Assembly: GCF_008041835.1 (NCBI RefSeq)
Contig: NZ_VRYE01000053.1
Coordinates: forward strand, 28,364 to 92,363
Length of the DNA: 64,000 nt
Reading direction: 5' to 3'
Source: Ectopseudomonas mendocina
Lineage (GTDB): Bacteria > Pseudomonadota > Gammaproteobacteria > Pseudomonadales > Pseudomonadaceae
Below the pieces are notes generated by a model. That model made no database searches and was not told the DNA's origin. It saw only the letters and a list, made by a program, of their open reading frames with translations. Made by a program: the position numbers and the translations under genes. Shown here in pieces: positions 39,016 through 47,736 of the stretch (positions within the stretch are counted from its first letter, which is position 1; each line of letters begins with the position of its first letter).

Positions 39016-42000
39016 ATGGGTACGACAAAGACCCGAGGGCCATCGTTCCTCAATAAAGTGAGTGGTGCGCTTCTGGGCGCTATCGCTTTGGCCATTGTCC
39101 CAGTCAATGGTGCGTATGCCGATCTTGTTAAATACGGCTATACGAACAGTGCAGGGATTAAAACCAATACAGAGCCAGGCACAGGGTTTATCAACCCCTC
39201 CACTGGCATATCGTTCATGGTAAGCGGTGGTATTGACCGAAAACTGCGCATAGCGGTGACTGCTAACGGTGCTGCCACACCTGTCTTCGCAAAGGAAAGC
39301 ACCAAGGTGCTTGGGGCTAGCGACGTTATTTCTTACAACGGTGAGAACTACTATGCCGAGGAGTTTGTCAGTCCGAAGCTACCGGATGGACGCTACACCG
39401 TAAAAACAGAAATTCTGTCCAGCGCTGGGGCTGTTGTTCAAACTGAAAACGTTCCCCTCGTTATTGATACCGCTGGCCCAATAGCTGGGACATTTGCCCC
39501 GCGCCCATATACATGGGGCGATCCCGTTCTCACTGGCGAAGTTTGGAAGCTCGGCCTTGCAGCAATCGATGCTTTGACATATTCGAGCTTCGTCTTGGAC
39601 GGTTTCTCTGACCCGTCGGGAATTAGCAAGGTTACCGCTAAAGTCTATAGGGAGTCTGGTGCTCTGTATAAAGAGCATAATGTTCTGTTTTCTGAGGAAA
39701 GCAAAACAGCCTCGATTCAGTACAGGACAGACTTCTTCCCTGACTCTGACTTGGATGAGGTTTTCGGGCTTGAGTTTGTTGTCACCGACAAGGCTGGCAA
39801 CTCTACGGTAACCAAGCGTCAGAAGGTAATGTTTGACAACATTGCCAACGCACCAACTGAGCCGTTTGGTGTGTATGACCCAAGTGTGTCAACCACTCTC
39901 GCGCCCGGCCTAAAGGGGTTTGTTCCCTATGTCGCCGGATCTTATGTCAAAACTAACCCAATACGGCTTGCATGGAGAATCCCAAAGAGCAACTGGCACA
40001 CCTACCGGCAGGGCGGTATACGCTTCACAAACAGTTTTGGAGAGAACCAGATTGTTGGCGAGGATTCGGTCTATGTTTACCTTGTCGGGTCGTTGCCATA
40101 TCGAGCAGAGGACAATAACTACATCAAGTTCTCTAACTTTGGCGAGTGGGGCTCACAAGGAACTATCCGTTATGATTTAGTATTGCACCCCTCTGCACCG
40201 AAAACTCCCGTCATCAGCCGTATCGAATATTACTTTAGCGACAAAGGATGGCTGAGCTATTCGAGCAGGGTAGTCTCTCCTGAGGAATTGCCTGTCACGA
40301 TCACGAAAGTTCGGTACACCGTCGAGGCACGCCCTTTTGATCAAGTGGCTACTCACATGGGCACATGTACTATTCCTGCCGGGCAGACCCAATGCGTAAT
40401 CGCAGTCACCCGCCAGTTGAGCAAAGGCACCTCTGGATATCTTCATGATCAAGGCGTGCTGAAAAGTGCAGACGGCACGTTGAACGCAACGGGCCAGTGG
40501 GCTAACGTCTGGTGGAACGATCTTTATCTTCCAGTTCTGACTTATACCTATAACGCTTCGGAGATGATACTGACCCTCAACGTCAGGCAGCCGCAGCAAG
40601 GCGCGTATCAAAACTATCTTCGTCACAACACGTCATGGCTGGAAAATACTAGCGGGTCGGCACTGAGCGTTACCAAAAAACTTACATCGTCATCTGGTGA
40701 GTATTTTGAATACGAGTTCGATCTGAAAACCCTGCCGGAAGGCTCCCATGATCTTGTTGGTGCCGCTAGCGAAAATCTAGGCGCAGTAACAAAGCTTCCT
40801 CTATTCAAGTTTCAAAGTGACCGGACAAAGCCTGTTGTAACAGTGAACAAGGGGGCAAGCGATTCTATCGATACACTCGACAAAATCACCTTCACTGTAA
40901 CTGACAACAAAGACCCTTCGCCGAAGATCACCTCGATTAGCCTGACCGGAGGGCCTGCAAACGAATCGATTGCACTTTCTTTCCGTAAGCTCAATGCGAC
41001 TACTTACGGCCTTGAGTACCCGATTCTATTCCCATCATTAACGGCTGGAGAAAGTTATACGCTCAGAGTAAATGCGCAGGACTCGCAACAGAATAAAGGC
41101 GTTGGCTCGACTACGTTCCTCTACAGTCCCAAGATGGCTGGAATTGTTGGACATACAAACGGTCTCGTTAATATCCCAGCAGTGCCCAAGGAGTTCAATC
41201 GTAACGATGGCTCTGTAGTAATAAACAGCGAGCAGCTAAAGCTTGCGGACGGTACGCCAGTTTCTGGTGTTTATGATCTGTTAGCAACGCTCAGGTCTGA
41301 CGCAGCTACACCTCTAAAGATTGGTGGTGTTCTCGTCAATCCGGGAGCAACGGTAACGATTAGCCAACTCAACTTCACCAGCACTGGCGGTAAGATATCG
41401 CTACCTGTTGTTCCGGTAACTCAGGGAGCTACCGGAAGTAATGGTGTGATCATCTCTACCTCCGCGCCGAATGCTCCTGTGGTATATGCAGATATAAATA
41501 CCTGGCTGCCCAAGGTCACGCTGGGCATCAACAACAAAAATCCAGTGCAGGCAATGACTGACACCACGGTAAAGCTGTCCGCTTCAGCGAGCAGTATTTG
41601 CCCTCTTACGACATCTGCCGCAGTGGCAAGGTCTGCCGATCCCATCAAGTCGCCCATCTGCTTGCTTGAGTGGACGAGCATTCCCCGAGGCCTTCAGCAG
41701 GTAGAGGTTTCCGGTGCACCCCACCCGGTCACTCAGCTGACAGGGCGAGTCCTCGACGCAGGCCAGCAGAAGGTTGCTTACTCCCTGTATGTATTCAACA
41801 AGGGTACGGAAAAGGTACTGCTGAACAGCGGTGAGGAAATACTGAGCGTCAAAGCTGCGGCCGACTCAACAACCTTCATCCAATCGCTGCATGAGAAAAG
41901 TGTTACTCGTGCGATTGAGACTGCATCAGTCACCATGACGCAGCGCTCCGGCCCAACGTGTTCGATCACTGGCGATGACGCAGCGGCGAAGAGTGCAGGC

Positions 42001-45000
42001 ATGAGCGGCGGTGCCTTGAAGTGTTTGATTGAATTCTCTGTCATCCCGCAAGACCTGAGCATCAAAGCGCTCGATCCTCTTGAGTTGACCGGCGTTTTCA
42101 CTCGTTCCGGGAAGCATCCGATCCGCTGGACGGCTAGCGTCTACGACACCACCGGGAAAAAGATCACCCTCGAAGAGGGACAATCGCTCATTCAGGTAAT
42201 AGAGCCGCCTGTAACAACGAAACTGACGGTCAGCGTCAACGAAAGCTCATCGGTGGACGCAACTCCGGTAGAGGATTTCCCTGCGGCGTGGGAGAAGAAA
42301 ACCTATTCAGTTCTGTCGAGCCCGTCCCAGGGCGCTGTAGTCGCGACCCCTACCGGGTTCACCTACACCCCGAACACTGGATACGTTGGCCCCGATGAGT
42401 TCAGGTACCGCGTGCAGGACGTGTCAGGGATGAGGGCTGAAGCGACCGCGGTTGTGAATGTCGCGAAGTTCAATTACGCCCCTACCTGGACGGGAGTAAC
42501 CATTCAGGCTCGCGAAGGTCAAGTGAGTGACCAAGTTGATCCTGAGGTGCATGACATCAATCTATGGGACAGCCATACGTTCAAGATCCTCACGAACCCG
42601 ACGCACGGGACTGTCCGTGTGTTCTATGGCCGTATGGAGTACACCCCTAATCCGGGTTTCTATGGGGAAGATTCGTTCACTTTCAGCGCCACGGACCAGG
42701 AAGGGCTCAGCGTGGAGGGAGAGGGGAAGGTCACTGTTACTCAGTTCAATTTTGCACCAACGGGTATCACCCCCTCGACAGTGAAGATGTATGCAGGAAT
42801 CGGTGGAACGGCCGATCTGAAAGTGATCGATCCGAACAACTGGGGATCGCACACCTTGCAAGTCGTCAAACAGCCAGCACATGGCCACGTGACGGTGGAG
42901 GGAATGAGCATCACCTATAAGACCGATGGCCAGGCTGAAACCTCAGTACAGATTCGTGCCATTGACCAGGATGGCCTCTATGTCGATCAAGATGTTGTGC
43001 TGAAGCTTTTGCCGGCGTGGGAGATGTTCAAAGACCGCGAAGTTCAGCCTACCTCAGTGGCCCCGAGCATCCCGGCCGTGAAGCACCAAATGACAACCCG
43101 CTTGGGTGGCTATGCGCTCCGAATCCCCGACCAGGAAGTGATTCAGGCTCTCGGCGGCGAGATCATCGCCATCGTCACGCCTGATTCGAAGGTTGGGGTG
43201 ACACTGGAGCATCGTGAGCTTTCTCAAGGCACCGGTATGCGTCTGGTACCTACGAAAATGACTGCCGATCTGCTGGAGGCCCGTTTAGGTGGCCTGGATG
43301 TTGGGGTCGATGGCCAGGCGCTGGTCTATCTAAGTCGCGCCGATATGGCCGGCCCTGTCTATTCCGTGCCGGTAACCGTATGGGCTCCGGAGGGCGTACT
43401 GACGGCTGATACATGGGAGATTCTGCAAGCGTCCGGCCGGGCTCAAATCAGCTTCAGCCCGAGCAATGGGGCATGCAGCATCTTGACCAGCGAAACTGTC
43501 GCGAAGCCGAAAAATGCACTTCAGGATCGTGCTTGCTACGTCACTTGGACGAAAACGCCCGATGAATGGCGCAACGCTAGTACCTTGGCCAACCTGATGA
43601 TGGATGCCGGCGGGAGTTCGTTGGGTAACCAGGCTATCGAGGCTACCGCGTATGTGTTTGACCCTAGCGGCGTGAAGCACAAGGTTGCGAGCTTCACTCG
43701 TGACCTGAAGATCCTTCCGGTTGCAGATCAGATCCGCTTTGGCCTGAAGCCTGCACCGGCAGAGGCCTATCAGAAGGTGCAGCAACTTTCCTTGTTGCTC
43801 CGTCACACCGATGGCCCTGTGTGTGATGCAACGGCGAACGAAGGCGTTGCGAAAAAGACGGCTCAGCAATGGTCGAGCCGCCCATCGTGCCTTATCCGTT
43901 GGATGCAGATGCCAGAAGGCATGGCCCAGCAGCGCAACACCGTCACGCCACTCGCGGAAGGAACAATGACCCTGCTTGGAGCGAACAACATCTCCTGGAA
44001 GGCATCCATGTTTACGCCGAGTGGTCAGGAAATCGATATTGGCTACGGGGAGCACACCGTAAACGTGATCGAGCCGCCGTCGATCGAAATCGATATGCCG
44101 GCAAGCAACCTGGTGAAAGAGGAGCTGTATTCAGTCTCACAACTCGGCGGCTATGTTGGTAGCGCATCAGTTACTGCAATCGCAGCCTCCTTGGACGTGG
44201 CGATCAACAGGGCAGATGCAGTGATCGAACGGTCTACGATTCCGAGTTACGGTCGTGCCCAGCGGTTTACGCGCTACATCGAGGGAGCCGAGGCTCCCCT
44301 GTGGAGCGTAACGCCTTACTCCGTTGACGTTGGATACACCGCGTTGCCAGAGATGAGGACGACCAAAACCGCGTCACTCCTGGCGGTGCCTCACGACAAA
44401 ATTCTCCCTGTCATTCTCAACGACGAAAGAACTGTCCTGGATACGGTCAGCCTTCCAATCCGCGTGGCCATCAAAGACACCCGTTACATGGAGGATGCAT
44501 ATCGGCTGAGCAGCATGGGCGACTGGGATATTCGCCTGCTTTCGACAACCGCCGGAGTGAACTATGAGCCGATGACAAATTGGGAGCCCATCGACGAGAA
44601 CGGGGAGGTTGAGTTTGAGATCGATCTGCAATCGCTGACGAACAAGGCGGTTCGCATTATTGCTGAAGCGCGTGTTCGCTCTCCTGTGCCGGAATACGAG
44701 CTGATTCGGGAGTCGGGCTCGCCAATGGTGCTTTCCGTTCTCAACGGCGAATCTCTCGATGGTTCAATCCAGGCATTGCGGGTTATCGGCCCAGCTCCTC
44801 TTCGCAGCAGCTTCTACGCCGTCACCAACGATCGCTACCAGTCAGGAGACCTTGGTGGCGTGCGCTGGGAAATGAGCAAGGACGGCGGTGTGACGTGGGA
44901 GGACGTTGAGGCCAATGCGAAGCTGCCGCAACGGCTCAGCATGGTCTTTCAGCGGGGTACATATCTTCTGAGGGCAGAGTTGACGAACCGCCATAGCGGC

Positions 45001-46410
45001 GCGAAATCCATGACCCCTACCGTTGAAGTTATTGCCTATGTCGTCCCCGTTGCCCGCCTTAAAGGCCCAGCAAACGTGTTTATTGGCGATAGCGGTACGT
45101 TCACGCTCACTGACCTCAAAGGTAATGCGCTCGATACGACCGGAATGGTTGTGGAATGGTCGGAGGATCGCGGTAAAACCTGGGCCGCAGGGGAAGGCTC
45201 CTACCGACTGAGCCGCAACTCTGCTGATCGTGTGTACCTCACGGCCAGGCTGAAATACTCAGACTCACCAGAGGATAAGCGCGTCTACAAAACCCTCCGT
45301 GCAGGCGTTGCGTTTAGACCTGTCCGGCCTCCTCGTGTCCAGATCATCGGGCCGCGCCGTCCTGAGGTAGGAAAGGAAGCTACGTGGGTCGCCAACTTGA
45401 TGATGCCGTACCCGAAAATGGATATGACAATGGATGGTGAGTTCATCCTGCCTGACGGCACAGTCGTCGATTCCACTGAGGTGAAGTACACCCCAACTCG
45501 GGAGGACATGGAGAAAGAAGAGAGCTACATCAGCGTCAGATCTTGGATCAATGGGTATGAGGATCGAGGCGGTTTGGGCCTAACTCAGCACCGTCTTATT
45601 TTCTGGTCGTACGACTGGCCTGAGTGGAAGATCAACACCAAATACTCAGCCAAGTATGCCCCGGCGGACCTGACCATGACGGCTCGCTCTCTTGGCTTGT
45701 TCCGAGAGTTCGAGGGCTTGACCATCGAGTGGGATATCCCACCCTACGCCGGCCTCGAAATGATCAAGGACTCCAGCCAGACCAGTCGCATCGTTCGACT
45801 GACTGAGCCGGGGATCTACACATTCGGTGCTCATATCACCGACTCGCGGGGCAACTACAGCTATGCCGAAACAGAGATGGAGTTTTTGGAGCCAATTCCT
45901 TGGGATGTGAAATTGTCCTGGAGTGGGGATAACGACGCGAATCGTGCCCCACTGGGCGTTCTGATCCGACCATCAATCACCGGCGGGCATCCCAAGGATC
46001 AGATACTCAGCAAAACGTTCAGTCTCAACGGGGAGACGCTAGCAAGCTCAGGGGACTATGGGCGAGCGACCCTTGAAGAGGAGGGCGTGTATACGGTGAA
46101 ACTGGATGTCGCCAGCGCAATGGGGCACACAGCCACGGGCGAGGTCGACATCTCGGTGGCAAGGAATAAGCCCCCGGTCTGCAAGCTGGAGCTTGTGGTC
46201 GGTCGAACCTCCTGGCTGGCAAAAGCCATTTGTACTGATGAAGATGGCCGCATGGCCAAAAATCTTTGGTTCATCAATGGTGAGCAGCAGGCTCTCAGCT
46301 CAAACAGCATCTCTGTGCCAATGTGGCGTTATCCGGATGGCGAACCGGTAATTACGCTGGTAGGCATCGATAACTCCGGCGCGGAATCGCCTCCGGTCTC
46401 CAACAAGTAA
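39016..46410 (+). CDS. Giant secreted Ig-like repeat protein (RSP-type) inside the tra region
   Basis: Protein of 2464 residues (7.4 kb) with a signal peptide (about 1-36, GAYADLVKYG) and no C-terminal membrane anchor visible, made of beta-sandwich repeats. Four Cys-pair units recur with 20-22 residues between Cys: 862/882, 982/1003, 1487/1507, 1603/1625. Each has the pattern C..(A/S)-rich..C(L/Y)(I/V/L)x(W/F)xxxP. Three cadherin-like repeats (about 1090-1335) contain phrases such as TYTPNTGYVGPDEFRYRVQD. Large Ig-like proteins encoded by IncHI1 R27 (RSP, DUF4165) have been reported to act in conjugation, and this is probably an analogue, though sequence relation is inferred from layout. It stands between traV and traA. 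Confidence 0.7.
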   Translation: MGTTKTRGPSFLNKVSGALLGAIALAIVPVNGAYADLVKYGYTNSAGIKTNTEPGTGFINPSTGISFMVSGGIDRKLRIAVTANGAATPVFAKESTKVLGASDVISYNGENYYAEEFVSPKLPDGRYTVKTEILSSAGAVVQTENVPLVIDTAGPIAGTFAPRPYTWGDPVLTGEVWKLGLAAIDALTYSSFVLDGFSDPSGISKVTAKVYRESGALYKEHNVLFSEESKTASIQYRTDFFPDSDLDEVFGLEFVVTDKAGNSTVTKRQKVMFDNIANAPTEPFGVYDPSVSTTLAPGLKGFVPYVAGSYVKTNPIRLAWRIPKSNWHTYRQGGIRFTNSFGENQIVGEDSVYVYLVGSLPYRAEDNNYIKFSNFGEWGSQGTIRYDLVLHPSAPKTPVISRIEYYFSDKGWLSYSSRVVSPEELPVTITKVRYTVEARPFDQVATHMGTCTIPAGQTQCVIAVTRQLSKGTSGYLHDQGVLKSADGTLNATGQWANVWWNDLYLPVLTYTYNASEMILTLNVRQPQQGAYQNYLRHNTSWLENTSGSALSVTKKLTSSSGEYFEYEFDLKTLPEGSHDLVGAASENLGAVTKLPLFKFQSDRTKPVVTVNKGASDSIDTLDKITFTVTDNKDPSPKITSISLTGGPANESIALSFRKLNATTYGLEYPILFPSLTAGESYTLRVNAQDSQQNKGVGSTTFLYSPKMAGIVGHTNGLVNIPAVPKEFNRNDGSVVINSEQLKLADGTPVSGVYDLLATLRSDAATPLKIGGVLVNPGATVTISQLNFTSTGGKISLPVVPVTQGATGSNGVIISTSAPNAPVVYADINTWLPKVTLGINNKNPVQAMTDTTVKLSASASSICPLTTSAAVARSADPIKSPICLLEWTSIPRGLQQVEVSGAPHPVTQLTGRVLDAGQQKVAYSLYVFNKGTEKVLLNSGEEILSVKAAADSTTFIQSLHEKSVTRAIETASVTMTQRSGPTCSITGDDAAAKSAGMSGGALKCLIEFSVIPQDLSIKALDPLELTGVFTRSGKHPIRWTASVYDTTGKKITLEEGQSLIQVIEPPVTTKLTVSVNESSSVDATPVEDFPAAWEKKTYSVLSSPSQGAVVATPTGFTYTPNTGYVGPDEFRYRVQDVSGMRAEATAVVNVAKFNYAPTWTGVTIQAREGQVSDQVDPEVHDINLWDSHTFKILTNPTHGTVRVFYGRMEYTPNPGFYGEDSFTFSATDQEGLSVEGEGKVTVTQFNFAPTGITPSTVKMYAGIGGTADLKVIDPNNWGSHTLQVVKQPAHGHVTVEGMSITYKTDGQAETSVQIRAIDQDGLYVDQDVVLKLLPAWEMFKDREVQPTSVAPSIPAVKHQMTTRLGGYALRIPDQEVIQALGGEIIAIVTPDSKVGVTLEHRELSQGTGMRLVPTKMTADLLEARLGGLDVGVDGQALVYLSRADMAGPVYSVPVTVWAPEGVLTADTWEILQASGRAQISFSPSNGACSILTSETVAKPKNALQDRACYVTWTKTPDEWRNASTLANLMMDAGGSSLGNQAIEATAYVFDPSGVKHKVASFTRDLKILPVADQIRFGLKPAPAEAYQKVQQLSLLLRHTDGPVCDATANEGVAKKTAQQWSSRPSCLIRWMQMPEGMAQQRNTVTPLAEGTMTLLGANNISWKASMFTPSGQEIDIGYGEHTVNVIEPPSIEIDMPASNLVKEELYSVSQLGGYVGSASVTAIAASLDVAINRADAVIERSTIPSYGRAQRFTRYIEGAEAPLWSVTPYSVDVGYTALPEMRTTKTASLLAVPHDKILPVILNDERTVLDTVSLPIRVAIKDTRYMEDAYRLSSMGDWDIRLLSTTAGVNYEPMTNWEPIDENGEVEFEIDLQSLTNKAVRIIAEARVRSPVPEYELIRESGSPMVLSVLNGESLDGSIQALRVIGPAPLRSSFYAVTNDRYQSGDLGGVRWEMSKDGGVTWEDVEANAKLPQRLSMVFQRGTYLLRAELTNRHSGAKSMTPTVEVIAYVVPVARLKGPANVFIGDSGTFTLTDLKGNALDTTGMVVEWSEDRGKTWAAGEGSYRLSRNSADRVYLTARLKYSDSPEDKRVYKTLRAGVAFRPVRPPRVQIIGPRRPEVGKEATWVANLMMPYPKMDMTMDGEFILPDGTVVDSTEVKYTPTREDMEKEESYISVRSWINGYEDRGGLGLTQHRLIFWSYDWPEWKINTKYSAKYAPADLTMTARSLGLFREFEGLTIEWDIPPYAGLEMIKDSSQTSRIVRLTEPGIYTFGAHITDSRGNYSYAETEMEFLEPIPWDVKLSWSGDNDANRAPLGVLIRPSITGGHPKDQILSKTFSLNGETLASSGDYGRATLEEEGVYTVKLDVASAMGHTATGEVDISVARNKPPVCKLELVVGRTSWLAKAICTDEDGRMAKNLWFINGEQQALSSNSISVPMWRYPDGEPVITLVGIDNSGAESPPVSNK

Positions 46411-46414
46411 AGAG

Positions 46415-46442
46415 AAGGGCCGCATAAAGCGGCCCTTTTTAA
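46415..46442 (+). terminator. Rho-independent terminator after giant gene
   Basis: AAGGGCCGC pairs with GCGGCCCTT around ATAAA, followed by TTTTT. Confidence 0.85.
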
Positions 46443-46445
46443 TTT

Positions 46446-46470
46446 CCGTCGACAAATGCGCTTGAAAGCG
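46446..46470 (+). promoter_or_regulatory. Tra box before traA (divergent copy)
   Basis: CCGTCGACAAATGCG then CTTGAAAGCG (46461-46470), about 80 bp before the traA start. One core mismatch compared with other copies. Confidence 0.45.
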
Positions 46471-46548
46471 AAACACAGGGTTACGGAAAGCACGAAAAAT
46501 GTTCCTGAGCGCAGCCCCTGCGCATGTCAACCTCTAGGAGCAAGACCA

Positions 46549-46893
46549 ATGCACGTCAACAAAGCAACCCTCCAAACGATGGCCATCGCAGCGGCAATGG
46601 TGGTCGCCGGTACCGCGCTCGCCGGTACCGGCGGCGATACGTTCGATAGCGTGTGGATTACCTTGACCGAGTGGATGCAAGGTACCCTCGGCCGCATTCT
46701 GATCGGTCTGATGATCCTCACCGGCATCGGCGCGGGCGTTCTCCGCCAATCGCTTATGCCGTTCGTGACTGGCGTTGGCGGCGGTGTTGGCCTCTATGCT
46801 GCGCCGGATGTTATCGAGTCCGTAATGTCGGCAACTATCCCAGCAGCCGCTGTAGTCACCAACGCCCTCCAAGCACTGCCTGTAGGCTTCTGA
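46549..46893 (+). CDS. traA: TraA pilin precursor
   Basis: F-type pilin of 114 residues. The long N-terminal signal (MHVNKATLQTMAIAAAMVVA ... GTALA) precedes a mature pilin of about 85 residues with two hydrophobic helices (TLGRILIGLMILTGIGAGVL and the Gly-rich SLMPFVTGVGGGVGLYAAP region), as in TraA/TrhA. Start at 46549 with TAGGAG upstream; an earlier in-frame ATG lies in the tra-box region. Being flanked by its own box and terminator fits high independent expression of pilin. Confidence 0.85.
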   Translation: MHVNKATLQTMAIAAAMVVAGTALAGTGGDTFDSVWITLTEWMQGTLGRILIGLMILTGIGAGVLRQSLMPFVTGVGGGVGLYAAPDVIESVMSATIPAAAVVTNALQALPVGF

Positions 46894-46918
46894 TCTCAGT
46901 CAGAACGCCTCTCTGAAA

Positions 46919-46968
46919 GGCCTCTTTTTCCGACGCTAAAACGTCCTGAAAAAGAGGCCTTTTCTTTT
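46919..46968 (+). terminator. Terminator with a tra box in its loop
   Basis: GGCCTCTTTTTC (46919-46930) pairs with GAAAAAGAGGCC (46948-46959), followed by TTTTCTTTT. The loop and 3' arm contain CGACGCTAAAACGT then CCTGAAAAAG, the tra box of the next unit. Terminator of traA and box of dsbC thus occupy the same DNA. Confidence 0.75.
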
Positions 46969-47011
46969 CCGGGCCAAATACTCTGGGTGAATCGACTCAG
47001 GAGGTACGCCC

Positions 47012-47725
47012 ATGTTCAAACCAACCCGAACCATTCTGGCTATGACGCTGCTTGCATTGGCTGGCACCGCAGTAGCAGCGAGCCCTGCGGACAAGAATGC
47101 AGACAAGGTAGTGATGCTTCCTGCGTCTGCAATGCTGGCGATCGAGAAGAACGGCAAATTCGCCATCATCAGCGATACCGGCCGATTCATTATCCAGGGA
47201 ACGGTTTATGACGTATGGGCGAAGAAAGAGTTGAAAACCATCGAGGATGCTCGGATCGCCGCCCACTACATCCCAGTGGATAAGACCAACCTCGGTTTCA
47301 AGGATCTTGCCCCTCTCACAGTCGGCAGCGGTGAGAAAGCAATCACCATGTTCTCTGACCCTGCTTGTGGGTTCTGCAAAGAGATCATCCAACAAGCCCG
47401 CTCATCCCTCCCCGAGGGGTATCGACTCGACGTGCTGATGTTGCCGCTGCTCAGCCAAGAGAGCGCGGTGCGCACCAAAGAACTCCTCTGCGCGAAAGAC
47501 AAGGTTGCAGCGTGGAAAGCCGGTGCTTCCGGCGACATGAAAACTCCTCTCGAACAGCTTCCAACCGCGCAGTGCGATCTGGATGTGATCTCGAAGCGCC
47601 GGATGACAGCTCAGTTTCTTGGCGCTCGAAATGTCCCTTTCCTCATTCGTGATGACGGGTTGACCCGAGAAGGCAAGCCTGAAGAAGGCCTGCGCGCCTG
47701 GATTGAATCGAATCGCACCCTCTAA
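47012..47725 (+). CDS. DsbC-like thiol-disulfide isomerase
   Basis: Periplasmic DsbC/TrbB-type protein, 237 residues. Signal peptide to about residue 23 (TAVAASPA), a DsbC-like N-terminal segment (DTGRFIIQGTVYDVW), then a thioredoxin domain with FSDPACGFCKEII (Cys119, Cys122). It is the third thiol-disulfide protein of the transfer region and sits directly before traC. Expected to isomerise disulfides of Cys-rich Tra proteins. Confidence 0.85.
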   Translation: MFKPTRTILAMTLLALAGTAVAASPADKNADKVVMLPASAMLAIEKNGKFAIISDTGRFIIQGTVYDVWAKKELKTIEDARIAAHYIPVDKTNLGFKDLAPLTVGSGEKAITMFSDPACGFCKEIIQQARSSLPEGYRLDVLMLPLLSQESAVRTKELLCAKDKVAAWKAGASGDMKTPLEQLPTAQCDLDVISKRRMTAQFLGARNVPFLIRDDGLTREGKPEEGLRAWIESNRTL

Positions 47726-47736
47726 GGAATTCAGAA

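Noticed and set aside
43330..44055. 241-codon minus-strand open frame
   Set aside because: Antisense shadow inside the giant Ig-like gene, no SD or recognisable domain.
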